Source: Streptomyces galbus (GTDB lineage Bacteria > Actinomycetota > Actinomycetes > Streptomycetales > Streptomycetaceae). Taken from it: a DNA stretch of 64,000 nucleotides. The stretch's first letter is position 1, and each line of letters starts with the position of its first letter. The notes beneath the pieces were generated by a model, which saw only the letters and a list, made by a program, of their open reading frames with translations, ran no database searches and was not told the origin of the DNA. Where the stretch lies: NCBI RefSeq assembly GCF_005280195.1, contig NZ_SZPR01000010.1, positions 216,967 through 280,966 of the forward strand, read 5' to 3'. Position numbers and translations under genes: made by a program. Positions 51,758 to 61,333 of the stretch are shown here, piece after piece.

Positions 51758-52216
51758 ATGACCTCCCCCCGCTCCACCTATGGCGGCGGCTATTACTCCT
51801 CCGCCTCCTTCCCGGACACCCCGATCTACGACTCGCTCGTGGCCGAGCGGGGCACCCCGCAGATCGCCCCGATCCGGGTCCCCGCCGCGTACGACACGGG
51901 CAGCAGCCTGCCCGCGCTCCCCTCGGCGCTCCCCGCCCTCCCGGCGGCCCCGTCGTCCTACGGCAGTTCGTACGGCAACTCCTACGGTTCCTACGGCTAT
52001 CCGCAGGCGCCGCAGCCCGCCCCGCTGCAGCAGGCGCCCGCGGCCTACATCCCGCAGCAGGCCACCGCGCCGCGCGGCTACCCCGGACCGCAGGTCCAGC
52101 CGCAGCAGCCGCGGCCGGCCGCGCCGGGCATGGGGTACGACGCGATGCGTCCGGCCGCCCCGCGCCCCGCGCCCTACCAGGACCCGTACAACAACCAGCA
52201 GTACCGCGGCTACTGA
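51758..52216 (+). CDS. Pro/Tyr/Gln-rich low-complexity protein
   Basis: 152 residues starting MTSPRSTYGGGYYSSASFPD. After a conserved-looking head (TPIYDSLVAERGTPQIAPIRVP) the rest is low complexity: SSYGSSYGNSYGSYGY, PQAPQPAPLQQAP and a C-terminal PYQDPYNNQQYRGY. There is no signal peptide or membrane helix. Probably a disordered actinomycete-specific protein; function unknown. Likely leaderless. Confidence 0.75.
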   Translation: MTSPRSTYGGGYYSSASFPDTPIYDSLVAERGTPQIAPIRVPAAYDTGSSLPALPSALPALPAAPSSYGSSYGNSYGSYGYPQAPQPAPLQQAPAAYIPQQATAPRGYPGPQVQPQQPRPAAPGMGYDAMRPAAPRPAPYQDPYNNQQYRGY

Positions 52217-52258
52217 TTCCGCTCCCCGCGGGTCGGCGCCACCTGGCACGATGACCCC

Positions 52259-53083
52259 ATGGGGAACGCGAAGCTGCAGTCGATCCACGTCCATCCGGTC
52301 AAGGCGTTCCGGGGCCTGGCGCCCCGGGAGGCCGACGTGGAGCCCTGGGGGCTGGCCGGAGACCGACGCTGGGCACTGATCGACGACGGGGGAAAGGTCG
52401 TCACCCAGCGTCGGCACCCGCACGTCGCCCTGGCCGCCGCCGAGCTCCTGCCCGGTGGCGGCCTGCGGCTGTCCGCGCCCGGACTGCCGCCGCTGGACGT
52501 CGCGGTGCCCGAGCCGGTCGGCACGGTCACGGTGGAGATCTTCCGCGACAAGGTGGAGGGCGTCCTCGCCGACCCCGCCGCGCACGCGTGGTGCAGCGCC
52601 CACCTCGGCGAGAACGTCCGGCTGGTGCACATGGACGACCCGGCCACGCGCCGGCCCGTCGACCCCGCGTTCGCACTGCCCGGCGAGACGGTCAGCTTCG
52701 CCGACGGCTACCCGCTCCTCGTCACCACCACCGCGTCCCTCGACGCCCTCAACGCGCTGATCGCACAGGGCGATCACGCCGAGGAGGGCCCGCTGCCGAT
52801 GAACCGGTTCCGGCCGAGCGTCGTCGTCGCGGGCACCGAGCCCTGGGCCGAGGACGACTGGTCCCGGCTGACCATCGGCGACGTGGCCTTCCGCGTCGCC
52901 AAGAGCTGCGGACGGTGCCTGGTGACGACCACCGACCAGGCCACGGCGGCGCGCGGCGCCGAGCCGCTGCGCACGCTGGGCCGCCACCGCCGGGTGGACG
53001 GCAAGCTCGTGTTCGGACAGAACCTGGTCCCGCTGTCCCGGGGCACCATCCGGATCGGCGACCCCGTCGAGGTCCTGGACTGA
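52259..53083 (+). CDS. MOSC-domain protein (MOSC_N plus MOSC, mARC-like)
   Basis: 274 residues. The N-terminal beta-barrel (MOSC_N: LQSIHVHPVKAFRGL, GDRRWALIDDGG) and C-terminal MOSC domain (MNRFRPSVVVAG, SCGRCLVTTTDQ) are complete. Cys217/Cys220 lie in the SCGRC motif, where the molybdenum-ligating Cys of mARC/YcbX proteins is found. Such enzymes reduce N-hydroxylated compounds using a molybdenum cofactor; the ferredoxin domain of YcbX is absent. Confidence 0.9.
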   Translation: MGNAKLQSIHVHPVKAFRGLAPREADVEPWGLAGDRRWALIDDGGKVVTQRRHPHVALAAAELLPGGGLRLSAPGLPPLDVAVPEPVGTVTVEIFRDKVEGVLADPAAHAWCSAHLGENVRLVHMDDPATRRPVDPAFALPGETVSFADGYPLLVTTTASLDALNALIAQGDHAEEGPLPMNRFRPSVVVAGTEPWAEDDWSRLTIGDVAFRVAKSCGRCLVTTTDQATAARGAEPLRTLGRHRRVDGKLVFGQNLVPLSRGTIRIGDPVEVLD

Positions 53084-53292
53084 CCCGCGGCGCCGCCGCT
53101 CCCCCGCTCCCCCCGCTCCTCTCCCCCCTCACCCGCTCGTGCCCGTTGGCCGGGAACCCTCCTGCTCTCCCGCGTCGTTGGGGATGTCGTGAGAAGTTCG
53201 TGAGAGGACCGGGCGGCGAGTGATGTCGCTCTCTCTTCGGCCGCCGGGCGGGCGAAGGGCTCCCCGGGGGGTTATCACGGAGCGGGAAGGGG

Positions 53293-53907
53293 GTGCGGAG
53301 GGTGCGAGCGATCGGCGGGCTCTGGCGCTGGCGGCACAATCCGCTGCGCCGCACGACGGACCTGGTCGAGGCGTGGGTGGCGCTGTCCGCCCTGCTGCTG
53401 ATCCTCTTCGCGGCGCCCGTCGCCGGCTGCCTCCTCGGGTCCGCCGCCCAGGGCGCGTTGCAGGACGCGGTGCGCCGGCAGCAGTCGTCCCGGCACGAGG
53501 TGGCGGCCACGGTGGTGCGCGAACTGGACGACGCGACACTGGGCATCGACCCCGAGTCCGCCTCCGGGCGGGACGCCCACAGCCGGGTCCTCGCCGACTG
53601 GACCGCCCCCGACGGCACCGCGCGGCACGGCGCGGTGGTCGCCGACCTCGGCTCGCCGCACACCGGGGACCACTTCCCGCTGTGGACCGACGAGCAGGGC
53701 CGCGTCACGGCCCGTCCCCTGGATCCCGCGACGGCGACCACGCACGCGGTCCTGGCGGGCGTCGGCGGGGCGATACTCACCGCCGGCGTCGTGGAGGCCG
53801 TCAGACGCCTGGTCGTCTGGCGCCAGGTCCGGCGCCGGTACGCGCGGTGGGACCAGGCGTGGAGCAAGGCCGGGCCCGACTGGGGCCGGACCGGTACCGG
53901 CAGTTGA
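53293..53907 (+). CDS. Two-helix membrane protein (Rv1733c-like)
   Basis: 204 residues from GTG 53293 (another GTG at 53302 is possible). WRWRHNPLRRTTDLVEAWVAL then a hydrophobic helix, an extracytoplasmic domain of about 90 residues (HEVAATVVRELDD, WTAPDGTARHGAVVAD, GDHFPLWTDEQGRV), a second helix (VLAGVGGAILTAGVVEAV) and a basic C-terminus. The architecture is that of the actinobacterial Rv1733c family. Function not established. Confidence 0.8.
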   Translation: MRRVRAIGGLWRWRHNPLRRTTDLVEAWVALSALLLILFAAPVAGCLLGSAAQGALQDAVRRQQSSRHEVAATVVRELDDATLGIDPESASGRDAHSRVLADWTAPDGTARHGAVVADLGSPHTGDHFPLWTDEQGRVTARPLDPATATTHAVLAGVGGAILTAGVVEAVRRLVVWRQVRRRYARWDQAWSKAGPDWGRTGTGS

Positions 53908-54057
53908 CGGCCTTCCGCCTCCGGTCAACCCACCGTCCCCGCGCACGCTACGGTGGACCGGCCGAGGCTTTCGGCATCGACCCGCGCACCAGGGACCCGC
54001 AGGGCGCCCCGGGGGCGACGAGCCATCAGCACGACGAGGTGGGGGCGCAGCAACGCC

Positions 54058-56502
54058 ATGGCACAGGGCACGGTCCAGGTGACGCACACCGGCACATCGC
54101 GGTGGCGCCGCCGCACGGGTGAGTACGCATCGCTCGCCGCCGCCCTGGAGGCCGCGGCGGACGGCGACGTCCTCACCATCGCCCCCGGCACCTACCGGGA
54201 GAACCTCGTGCTGCAGCGGGCGGTGACCCTGCGCGCCCCGGACGGCTCCCCCGGGTCGGTGCGCCTCGCGCCCGCGGACGGCGTGCCGTTGACGGTGCGG
54301 GCCTCGGCCGTGGTGCAGGACCTGCACATCGAGGGGCAGGACGCGGCCGCGCCCGCGCTGCTCGTCGAGGAGGGCACCCCCGAGCTCACCGACCTGCGGA
54401 TCGTCACCCGGTCCGCGGCCGGCATCGAGGTGCGCGGCAGCGCCCGCCCCACCGTCCGCCGCTGCACCGTCGACAACCCGGCGGGCCTGGGGATCGCCGT
54501 GCTCGACGGCGGCGGCGGTGTGTTCGAGGAGTGCGAGGTCGTCGCGGCCGGGCAGGCCGGCGTCGCGGTGCGCGGCGGCGGACATCCGCGCCTGGACCGC
54601 TGCCGGGTGCACCACGCGTCCGGCACGGGTCTGAGCGCGACCGGCGACAACTCCGCCCTGGAGGCGGTGGGTTGCGAGATCTACGAGGTGCGCGGCAGCG
54701 GCGTCCAGGTGACCGGCCGGGCCACCGCCCACCTGACCGACTGCGACGTGCACCGCACCGACGCCGACGGGGTCACCCTGGACACCGACGCGGTGCTCAC
54801 GCTGGCCGACTGCCGCATCCACGACATCCCGGAGAACGCGATCGACCTGCGCTCGCGGTCGGTGCTGACGCTCACGCGCACCACCGTGCGCCAGTTCGGG
54901 CGCAACGGACTGTCGGTGTGGGACCCGGGCACGCGCGTGGACGCCCACCAGTGCGAGATCTTCGACAGCACCGGCGACTACCCGGCCGTGTGGGTCAGCG
55001 ACGGCGCCACGGCCGTACTGGACTCCTGCCGGGTGCACGACGTGCCGGACGCGCTGTTCGTGCTGGACCGCGGTTCGCGCGCGGACGTCGTCGACAGCGA
55101 CCTGTCGCAGGTGCGCAACACCGCGGTGTCGGTCAGCGACGGCGCGACCGCCCAGCTCGACGACTGCCGGATCCGGGACGCGGCCACGGGCGCGTGGTTC
55201 CGCGACCACGGCAGCGGCGGCACCCTCAACAACTGCACGGTGGACGGCACGCAGACCGGCGTGATCGTCACCAAGGGCGCCGACCCCACCGTCGAGCGGT
55301 GCACGGTCGACTCCCCCGCGGAGGCCGGCTTCTACGTGTCGGCCGGCGGCCGCGGCAGTTTCCTCAACTGCCGGGTGACCAACAGCGGCGGCTACGGCTT
55401 CCACGTGATAGACGGCTGCCGTACGACGCTCAGACGGTGCCGCACGGAGCGCTGCGCGCGCGGGGGCTACGAGTTCGCGGACGCCGGAGCGGACGCGGCG
55501 CCCGGTTCGGGGCCGGTGGCCGAGGACTGCAGCAGCGACGAGAGCGCGGGGCTGCGCCCGACGCCGCCGCCGGTCGTGGAGACCGCGGTGCAGACGGCGG
55601 GCGGGTCGCCGGGCCTGCTGGGCGCCCTCCCGGAGCAGCGCGTGACTTTCGCCGAGCCCCTGGTGCCCGTGGCGGAGGCGGACGAGCCGGTCCGCACCTC
55701 CCAGGACGTGCTGGGTGAACTAGACGCGCTGGTGGGCCTGGAGAGCGTCAAGCGCGAGGTGCGGGCGCTGACCGACATGATCGAGGTGGGCCGGCGCCGG
55801 CAGCAGGCGGGCCTGAAGGCGGCCTCGGTCAAGCGGCACCTGGTCTTCACCGGCTCCCCCGGCACCGGCAAGACCACGGTCGCCCGGCTGTACGGCGAGA
55901 TCCTGGCCGCCCTGGGGGTGCTGGAGAAGGGGCACCTCGTCGAGGTGTCCCGGGTGGACCTGGTCGGCGAGCACATCGGCTCCACGGCGATCCGCACCCA
56001 GGAGGCGTTCGAACGGGCGCGCGGCGGTGTGCTGTTCATCGACGAGGCGTACGCCCTGTCGCCCGAGGACGCCGGGCGTGACTTCGGCAAGGAGGCCATC
56101 GACACGCTGGTGAAGCTGATGGAGGACCACCGGGAGTCGGTCGTGGTGATCGTCGCCGGCTACACCGCCGAGATGGAGCGGTTCCTGTCGGTCAACCCCG
56201 GTGTGGCGTCGCGGTTCTCGCGCACCATCACCTTCGGCGACTACGGCCCCGAGGAGCTGCTGCGCATCGTGGAGCAGCAGGCGGAGGAGCACGAGTACCG
56301 GCTGGCGGCGGGCACCCCGGAGGCCCTGCTGAAGTACTTCACCGCGATCCCGAAGGGCCCCGCGTTCGGCAACGGCCGCACCGCGCGCCAGACGTTCGAG
56401 GCGATGGTGGAGCGCCATGCGAGCCGGGTCGCCCAGGTGGCCGAGCCCAGCACGGACGACCTGACCCTGCTGTTCGCGGAGGACCTGCCCGACCTGCCGT
56501 AG
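54058..56502 (+). CDS. Beta-helix repeat protein fused to a CbxX/EccA-type AAA+ ATPase
   Basis: 814 residues from ATG 54058. Residues 1-480 are pectin-lyase-like right-handed beta-helix repeats (YASLAAALEAAADGDVLTIAPG, then many DCxVHxx/GVxVxGGxxP turns). After a linker, residues about 555-814 form a CbxX-type AAA+ module: GLESVKREVRAL, Walker A GSPGTGKTT with Lys605, Walker B FIDEAYAL with Asp662-Glu663, and sensor ARFSRTITF-like. No signal peptide, so it is cytoplasmic. CbxX/EccA ATPases remodel partner proteins in type VII secretion and Rubisco activation; the repeats would be the substrate-recognition part. A -10-like TACGGT lies at 53949-53954. Confidence 0.87.
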   Translation: MAQGTVQVTHTGTSRWRRRTGEYASLAAALEAAADGDVLTIAPGTYRENLVLQRAVTLRAPDGSPGSVRLAPADGVPLTVRASAVVQDLHIEGQDAAAPALLVEEGTPELTDLRIVTRSAAGIEVRGSARPTVRRCTVDNPAGLGIAVLDGGGGVFEECEVVAAGQAGVAVRGGGHPRLDRCRVHHASGTGLSATGDNSALEAVGCEIYEVRGSGVQVTGRATAHLTDCDVHRTDADGVTLDTDAVLTLADCRIHDIPENAIDLRSRSVLTLTRTTVRQFGRNGLSVWDPGTRVDAHQCEIFDSTGDYPAVWVSDGATAVLDSCRVHDVPDALFVLDRGSRADVVDSDLSQVRNTAVSVSDGATAQLDDCRIRDAATGAWFRDHGSGGTLNNCTVDGTQTGVIVTKGADPTVERCTVDSPAEAGFYVSAGGRGSFLNCRVTNSGGYGFHVIDGCRTTLRRCRTERCARGGYEFADAGADAAPGSGPVAEDCSSDESAGLRPTPPPVVETAVQTAGGSPGLLGALPEQRVTFAEPLVPVAEADEPVRTSQDVLGELDALVGLESVKREVRALTDMIEVGRRRQQAGLKAASVKRHLVFTGSPGTGKTTVARLYGEILAALGVLEKGHLVEVSRVDLVGEHIGSTAIRTQEAFERARGGVLFIDEAYALSPEDAGRDFGKEAIDTLVKLMEDHRESVVVIVAGYTAEMERFLSVNPGVASRFSRTITFGDYGPEELLRIVEQQAEEHEYRLAAGTPEALLKYFTAIPKGPAFGNGRTARQTFEAMVERHASRVAQVAEPSTDDLTLLFAEDLPDLP

Positions 56503-56529
56503 CGGGGCGGGTCGAGGAGCCCGCGGACC

Positions 56530-59022
56530 TCAGCTCGCGCCCGGCTGGCGGGGTTCAGGCAGCGGGAGCAGGCGGCCCAGCAGCAGGGCGCGTTCCTCCG
56601 CGAAGGCCGGGTCCGCCTGGTAGTCGGAGTGGCCCAGCAGGGGCGCGGGCAGCGGGTGGCGGGCCGTGCGGCCGTACTCCAGCGGGTCCTTCAGCGGCGC
56701 GCGGTCCACGGCGGGGCCACAGTCGCCGGGCAGCCGGACGGGGCCGCCGATGGGGTCGGTGAGCCGGTAGAGGTTGCGCCAGCAGTCGACGTCCCGGTGC
56801 AGGGCGCTGAGCGCGTCCGGGCCGAAGTGGGCGGGGAACCAGCGGCCGTAGAGGCGCTCCAGGGGCGAACCGTAGGTCAGCAGCCCGACGCGCGCCCGGT
56901 CCCGCGGCTCCAGTTGCCAGGCGGCGGCCGCCGCCAGCACGCTGCCCTGGGAGTGCCCGGAGATCACCAGGCGGCCGCCCGTCGCGCGCGTCCAGGTGGC
57001 CATCCGCCACGTCAGGTCGGGCACCGCGCGCTCCGCGTAGCAGGGCGGCGCGAAGGGGTGGGCGGCGCGCGGCCAGAAGGTGCCGACGTCCCAGAGGATG
57101 CCGATGGTGCGCCGCGCGGAGGGGTCCTTGTAGGCGCGGCGCCCCCAGGTGACGAAGAGCAGGAAGCCGAGGCCGACCAGCCACGAGCCGAGGGCCTGCG
57201 CGGTCTGGGCGGCGCCGTGCACGAAGGGGTACATCCCCTCGGTGGCCCCGCTGGGGGTCCGCCCGGTGGTCAGCGCCCCGGCGATGGCCCCGGCGCCCAG
57301 CAGCAGCGTGCTGACCGCGGTGACGCCCACGAGGAGCGGCGCGCGGTCGGTGAGGGGGGCCATGGCGCGGGCCCGGGCGATGGTGCCGGTGCGGCCGGGG
57401 TCGCCGTCGTCCGCGATGCCGTAGTCGCGGCGCACCTCGGCGCGTTCGGCGCGGGCGCGGCGCCAGGTCGCGCGGCCGAGCAGCGCGGCCAGCGCGAGGA
57501 GCACCAGCAGGACGAGCGGGATCACGGACGCCTGCCAGGTCAGCAGGGCGGGCGGGCCGTCCAGGGAGCTCTGGGTGCCGTCCAGCCAGTCGGCGACCCG
57601 CTGCGCCACCCCGCCGGACATCACGCCTCCGAGGGCGCAGGCGAGCATCGCGACGGCGGGCCCGCCCAGCCCGTGCAGGGCGACGCGGCCGTGGGTGGCG
57701 GGGTGCCCGTCGGGGGCGGTCGCCGCGCGCTCTCCTGGCGCTGCCGACGCCCCGGCGCCGGCCCCGGGTACGGGTGTCCCGCCCTCGGGTGCCCCGCCCG
57801 GGGCGCCGGTCGCCCGGTCGTCGCCGTCGTCGCAGCCGCTTCCGCCTTGGGGGGCCGCCGCTCCCTCCGTGGCGGCCCGGTGCAGCAGGGCCGCCACCAG
57901 GGCCAGGGCGAGCACGGTCAGGCCCTGGCCCAGGGCGAGGGCGCCGAAGGTGGTGTCGCCGGGGAGGCGGCCGGCGGCGTGCCAGCCGGGGCGGGACCAG
58001 CCGGCGTACACGGTGGTGAGGCCGAGCAGGACGAGCGTGGCGAGCGGCAGGCGCCGGACCAGGTGGGCGTCCAGGGCGCGGTCGAGGCGGTGTTCGCTGC
58101 GGCCCCGGCGGCACACCACCCACACGACGGCCGTCGCCCCGCCGACGAGCGCCGCCACCAGGCACCAGCCCAGCGCGTCGAGCAGGGGCGGCCCGCCCGG
58201 CCGGCGGTCCTCGCGGGCCGCGGCGGTGCCGACGGCCGCGGCGACGGTCAGCAGGCCGGCCGCGGTGTGGGCGGCGCGCAGCCGGGCCACCAGACGGCGG
58301 CCGTACCAGAAGCCGGGCCGGCTCAGCGCGGTCGGCCCCGGGCGGTGCTCGGCCTCCGGGGCCCGGGTCAGGGGTTCGCTGGACTCGTACGCCCGCCAGG
58401 TGCGGTGGGACAGGTACCACAGCAGGACGGTGAGGGCGGTCGGGACGAGCGCGGCGAGGGCGAGCCGGCGGCCGGGCAGGCTCCACCAGCCGCCGTGGGA
58501 CAGCGCCGGGGAGAGGAAGCCCAGCCAGGTGTGGCGCTCGGCGCACGCGCGCGTGCCGGCGCACTGCCAGGCCGTCAGGTCCAGGGCGACCTCGCAGGCG
58601 GCGGCGACGAGCAGCACGGTGAGGGTGAGTCCGGCGAGGCGGACCAGCAGCCCGTACAGCCGCACCAGGCGGGTGTGCTCGTGGGCGGGCGGGCGCATCC
58701 AGTGGGCGAGGTTGACGACCATGAACGGCAGCAGGAGCAGCCACAGGGCCCGGCTGCGGTTGCCGGAGGTCAGGTTGCACCAGACGTACGCCTCCGGGAC
58801 GGGCCGGTCCCGGGCGCCGCCGGGGCCGGTCTCGGCGTCGACGTCGTCGGCGCGCCGGTGGACGGCGGCCGTGTCGTCGCCGGTGATCCGCACGGTCCGC
58901 GGATCACCGAGCATCTGCTCGGGCGTGGTCCCGCCCACTCCGTGGACGAGGAGTTCCAGGGCCGCGCCCGGTCGGGCGGGCCGGGTGGGGCGGGCGGCCC
59001 CGTCGGAAAGGACGTCTTCCAC
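56530..59022 (-). CDS. Large polytopic membrane protein with a C-terminal alpha/beta-hydrolase (lipase-like) domain
   Basis: 830 residues from GTG 59022, which follows GGGGGAA by 9 nt; the open frame extends further but lacks support. After a short cytoplasmic head (LELLVHGVGGTTPEQML) come about ten membrane helices spread between residues 95 and 620 with a Gly/Ala-rich insert, then a soluble end with the nucleophile elbow GHSQGS (Ser691). His and Asp partners are likely in the last 130 residues (VRLPGDCGP, GHSDYQ). A membrane-bound lipase or esterase is suggested. Convergent with the AAA+ gene, 27 nt apart. Confidence 0.8.
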   Translation of the reverse strand: MEDVLSDGAARPTRPARPGAALELLVHGVGGTTPEQMLGDPRTVRITGDDTAAVHRRADDVDAETGPGGARDRPVPEAYVWCNLTSGNRSRALWLLLLPFMVVNLAHWMRPPAHEHTRLVRLYGLLVRLAGLTLTVLLVAAACEVALDLTAWQCAGTRACAERHTWLGFLSPALSHGGWWSLPGRRLALAALVPTALTVLLWYLSHRTWRAYESSEPLTRAPEAEHRPGPTALSRPGFWYGRRLVARLRAAHTAAGLLTVAAAVGTAAAREDRRPGGPPLLDALGWCLVAALVGGATAVVWVVCRRGRSEHRLDRALDAHLVRRLPLATLVLLGLTTVYAGWSRPGWHAAGRLPGDTTFGALALGQGLTVLALALVAALLHRAATEGAAAPQGGSGCDDGDDRATGAPGGAPEGGTPVPGAGAGASAAPGERAATAPDGHPATHGRVALHGLGGPAVAMLACALGGVMSGGVAQRVADWLDGTQSSLDGPPALLTWQASVIPLVLLVLLALAALLGRATWRRARAERAEVRRDYGIADDGDPGRTGTIARARAMAPLTDRAPLLVGVTAVSTLLLGAGAIAGALTTGRTPSGATEGMYPFVHGAAQTAQALGSWLVGLGFLLFVTWGRRAYKDPSARRTIGILWDVGTFWPRAAHPFAPPCYAERAVPDLTWRMATWTRATGGRLVISGHSQGSVLAAAAAWQLEPRDRARVGLLTYGSPLERLYGRWFPAHFGPDALSALHRDVDCWRNLYRLTDPIGGPVRLPGDCGPAVDRAPLKDPLEYGRTARHPLPAPLLGHSDYQADPAFAEERALLLGRLLPLPEPRQPGAS

Positions 59023-59338
59023 TGCTGGCACTTCCCCCGTGACGCGCCGTCGGCATGACTCCGCGGACCCCTCAAGGATGGCGTTTCGTGCCCCGGCGTG
59101 CACGCCTCGTCACCGAATCTCCTCCGATCCGCGGACCGGGCCGCGGACCGACCGGAGCGCTCCCGGAACCGTGGGGTGACATGCCCGCGTCGGACGGGTG
59201 GTGACGCCGCCCGGGCCCTGGCGTGCGAGGATGGGACGCCCGTGGGCGTCCGTCCGGGACGGCGGGACCGGCCGGACACCGGACACCGGATCACCGGGAC
59301 GCAGTCGATCGGCTTGAGGCGAAAGGACCGGAGCGTAC
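59023..59338. other. Divergent intergenic region, no gene seen
   Basis: About 316 nt between the membrane hydrolase and the DeoR regulator. Frames reading through it are continuations of rejected upstream extensions. It should contain both promoters; GGAG at 59330 precedes the DeoR start. Confidence 0.5.
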
Positions 59339-60169
59339 GTGAGCGAGAATCAGAACCTCCTCGCGGAGCAGCGTCGCTCCCTGATCCTGGACGAGGTGCG
59401 GCGCCGCGGCGGCGTCCGCGTCAACGAACTGACCCGCAAGCTCGGCGTGTCGGACATGACCGTGCGCCGCGACCTCGACGCGCTCGCCCGGCAGGGCGTG
59501 CTGGAGAAGGTGCACGGCGGCGCGGTGCCGGTCGTGGAGGCGAGCACCCACGAGCCCGGCTTCGAGGCCAAGTCGGGTCTGGAACAGACCGCCAAGGAGG
59601 ACATCGCGCGGGCGGCGGCCGGTCTGGTGACGCCGGGCAGCGCGATCGCGCTGTCGGGCGGTACGACGACGTTCGCGCTGGCGCACCACCTGCTGGACGT
59701 GCCCGACCTGACCGTGGTGACGAACTCGGTACGCGTGGCCGACGTCTTCCACGCGGCCCAGCGCACCTCGGGGCCCCGGCAGGGCGCGGCCACGGTCGTG
59801 CTGACCGGCGGGGTGCGCACCCCGTCCGACTCGCTGGTGGGCCCGGTGGCCGACCAGGCCATCGCCACGCTCCACTTCGACCTGCTGTTTCTCGGGGTGC
59901 ACGGCATATCGCCGCAGGCCGGGCTGTCCACGCCGAACCTCGCCGAGGCCGAGACCAACCGGCGGCTGGTGCACTCGGCGCGCCGCGTGGTGGTGGTCGC
60001 CGACCACACCAAGTGGGGTGTGGTGGGGCTCAGTTCGTTCGCGACGCTGGAGCAGGTCGACACGCTGGTGACGGACGCGGGGCTGCCGGCCGACGCCCGC
60101 GCGGAGATCTCCGACCACCTGCGGGAGCTGGTGGTGGCCGGCGACTCCGTCCCGGCCACGGACGACTGA
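59339..60169 (+). CDS. DeoR-family transcriptional regulator
   Basis: 276 residues from GTG 59339. N-terminal HTH (RRSLILDEVRRRGGVRVNELTRK, VSDMTVRRDLDALARQG) followed by KVHGGAVP, the DeoR hinge, and a sugar-phosphate isomerase-like effector domain (GSAIALSGGTTTFALAHHL, VLTGGVRTPSDSLVGP, LLFLGVHGI). Such proteins repress sugar or nucleoside catabolic genes and respond to a phosphorylated sugar. Convergent with the PLP enzyme gene; targets are not apparent in the window. Confidence 0.92.
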   Translation: MSENQNLLAEQRRSLILDEVRRRGGVRVNELTRKLGVSDMTVRRDLDALARQGVLEKVHGGAVPVVEASTHEPGFEAKSGLEQTAKEDIARAAAGLVTPGSAIALSGGTTTFALAHHLLDVPDLTVVTNSVRVADVFHAAQRTSGPRQGAATVVLTGGVRTPSDSLVGPVADQAIATLHFDLLFLGVHGISPQAGLSTPNLAEAETNRRLVHSARRVVVVADHTKWGVVGLSSFATLEQVDTLVTDAGLPADARAEISDHLRELVVAGDSVPATDD

Positions 60170-60199
60170 CGGAGCGTCGGGCGTGGTGCCGGCCGGTCC

Positions 60200-61333
60200 T
60201 CAGTCCGGCCACACCCCCGTCGCCAGCAGCGACTCGATCGCCGCGCTGTACGGGGCGATGTCCAGGCCCTGTTCGGCGAGCCAGGCGTCGGAGTAGTACT
60301 TGTCGAGGTAGCGGTCGCCCGGGTCGCACAGCAGGGTGACGACGCTGCCGCGCCGTCCCGCGGCGACCATCTCGGCGACGATCTTCAGCGCGCTCCACAG
60401 GCCGGTCCCGGTCGAGCCGCCGGCGCGGCGCCCGATGGCGCGGTCCAGGGCCCGGACGGCGGCGACGCTGGCCGCGTCGGGCACTTTCATCATCCGGTCC
60501 ACGGCGCCGGGCACGAAACTCGGCTCCATGCGGGGCCGGCCGATGCCCTCGATGCGCGAACCGCAGTCGCAGGTGACGTCCGGATCGCCGGTGGTCCAGC
60601 CCTCGAAGAAGCAGGAGTTCTCGGGGTCGGCGACACAGATGCGGGTGTCGTGCTGCATGTAGTGGACGTAGCGGGCGATCGTCGCGGAGGTGCCGCCGGT
60701 GCCGGCGGTGGCCACGATCCAGGCGGGTTCCGGGAACCGCTCGAACTGCAGTTGGCGGAAGATGGATTCGGCGATGTTGTTGTTGCCGCGCCAGTCCGTG
60801 GCCCGTTCCGCGTAGGTGAACTGGTCCATGTAGTGGCCGCCGGTGTCCGCCGCGAGGCGGGCGGACTCCTCGTACATCGTGCGGGGGTCGTCCACGAAGT
60901 GGCACCGTCCGCCGTGGAACTCGATCAGGCGGATCTTCTCGGCGCTGGTCGTGCGGGGCATCACGGCGACGAACGGCACGCCGATCAGTTTCGCGAAGTA
61001 CGCCTCCGAGACGGCCGTGGACCCGCTGGACGCCTCGATCACCGGACGGTCCGGCCGGATCCAGCCATTGCACAGGCCGTACAGGAACAGGGACCGGGCG
61101 AGGCGGTGCTTGAGGCTGCCGGTGGGGTGGGTCGACTCGTCCTTGAGGTAGAGGTCGATGCCCCACGCCTCGGGGAGCGGGAAACGCAACAGGTGTGTGT
61201 CGGCCGAGCGGTTGGCGTCCGCCTGGACCTTGCGGACGGCTTCTTTCAGCCAGTCGCGGTAGCCGCCGTCGGTGCGGTCGACGTCGAGGGTGTCGAGGGT
61301 CGCGCCGGTCCTGGTCTGCTGGGTGGTGCTCAC
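60200..61333 (-). CDS. PLP-dependent cysteine synthase-family enzyme (Cds1-like cysteine desulfhydrase)
   Basis: 377 residues from GTG 61333 with AAGGAG 9 nt upstream. Fold-type II PLP enzyme: Lys75 in [25 protein letters not shown] (asparagine-loop region), [15 protein letters not shown] (phosphate loop). It differs from CysK/CysM by a Cys-rich insert ([23 protein letters not shown]) that may bind metal or respond to redox. Family knowledge: mycobacterial Cds1 degrades L-cysteine to H2S, pyruvate and ammonia. A role in sulfur or redox balance is inferred. Confidence 0.85.
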   Translation of the reverse strand: MSTTQQTRTGATLDTLDVDRTDGGYRDWLKEAVRKVQADANRSADTHLLRFPLPEAWGIDLYLKDESTHPTGSLKHRLARSLFLYGLCNGWIRPDRPVIEASSGSTAVSEAYFAKLIGVPFVAVMPRTTSAEKIRLIEFHGGRCHFVDDPRTMYEESARLAADTGGHYMDQFTYAERATDWRGNNNIAESIFRQLQFERFPEPAWIVATAGTGGTSATIARYVHYMQHDTRICVADPENSCFFEGWTTGDPDVTCDCGSRIEGIGRPRMEPSFVPGAVDRMMKVPDAASVAAVRALDRAIGRRAGGSTGTGLWSALKIVAEMVAAGRRGSVVTLLCDPGDRYLDKYYSDAWLAEQGLDIAPYSAAIESLLATGVWPD

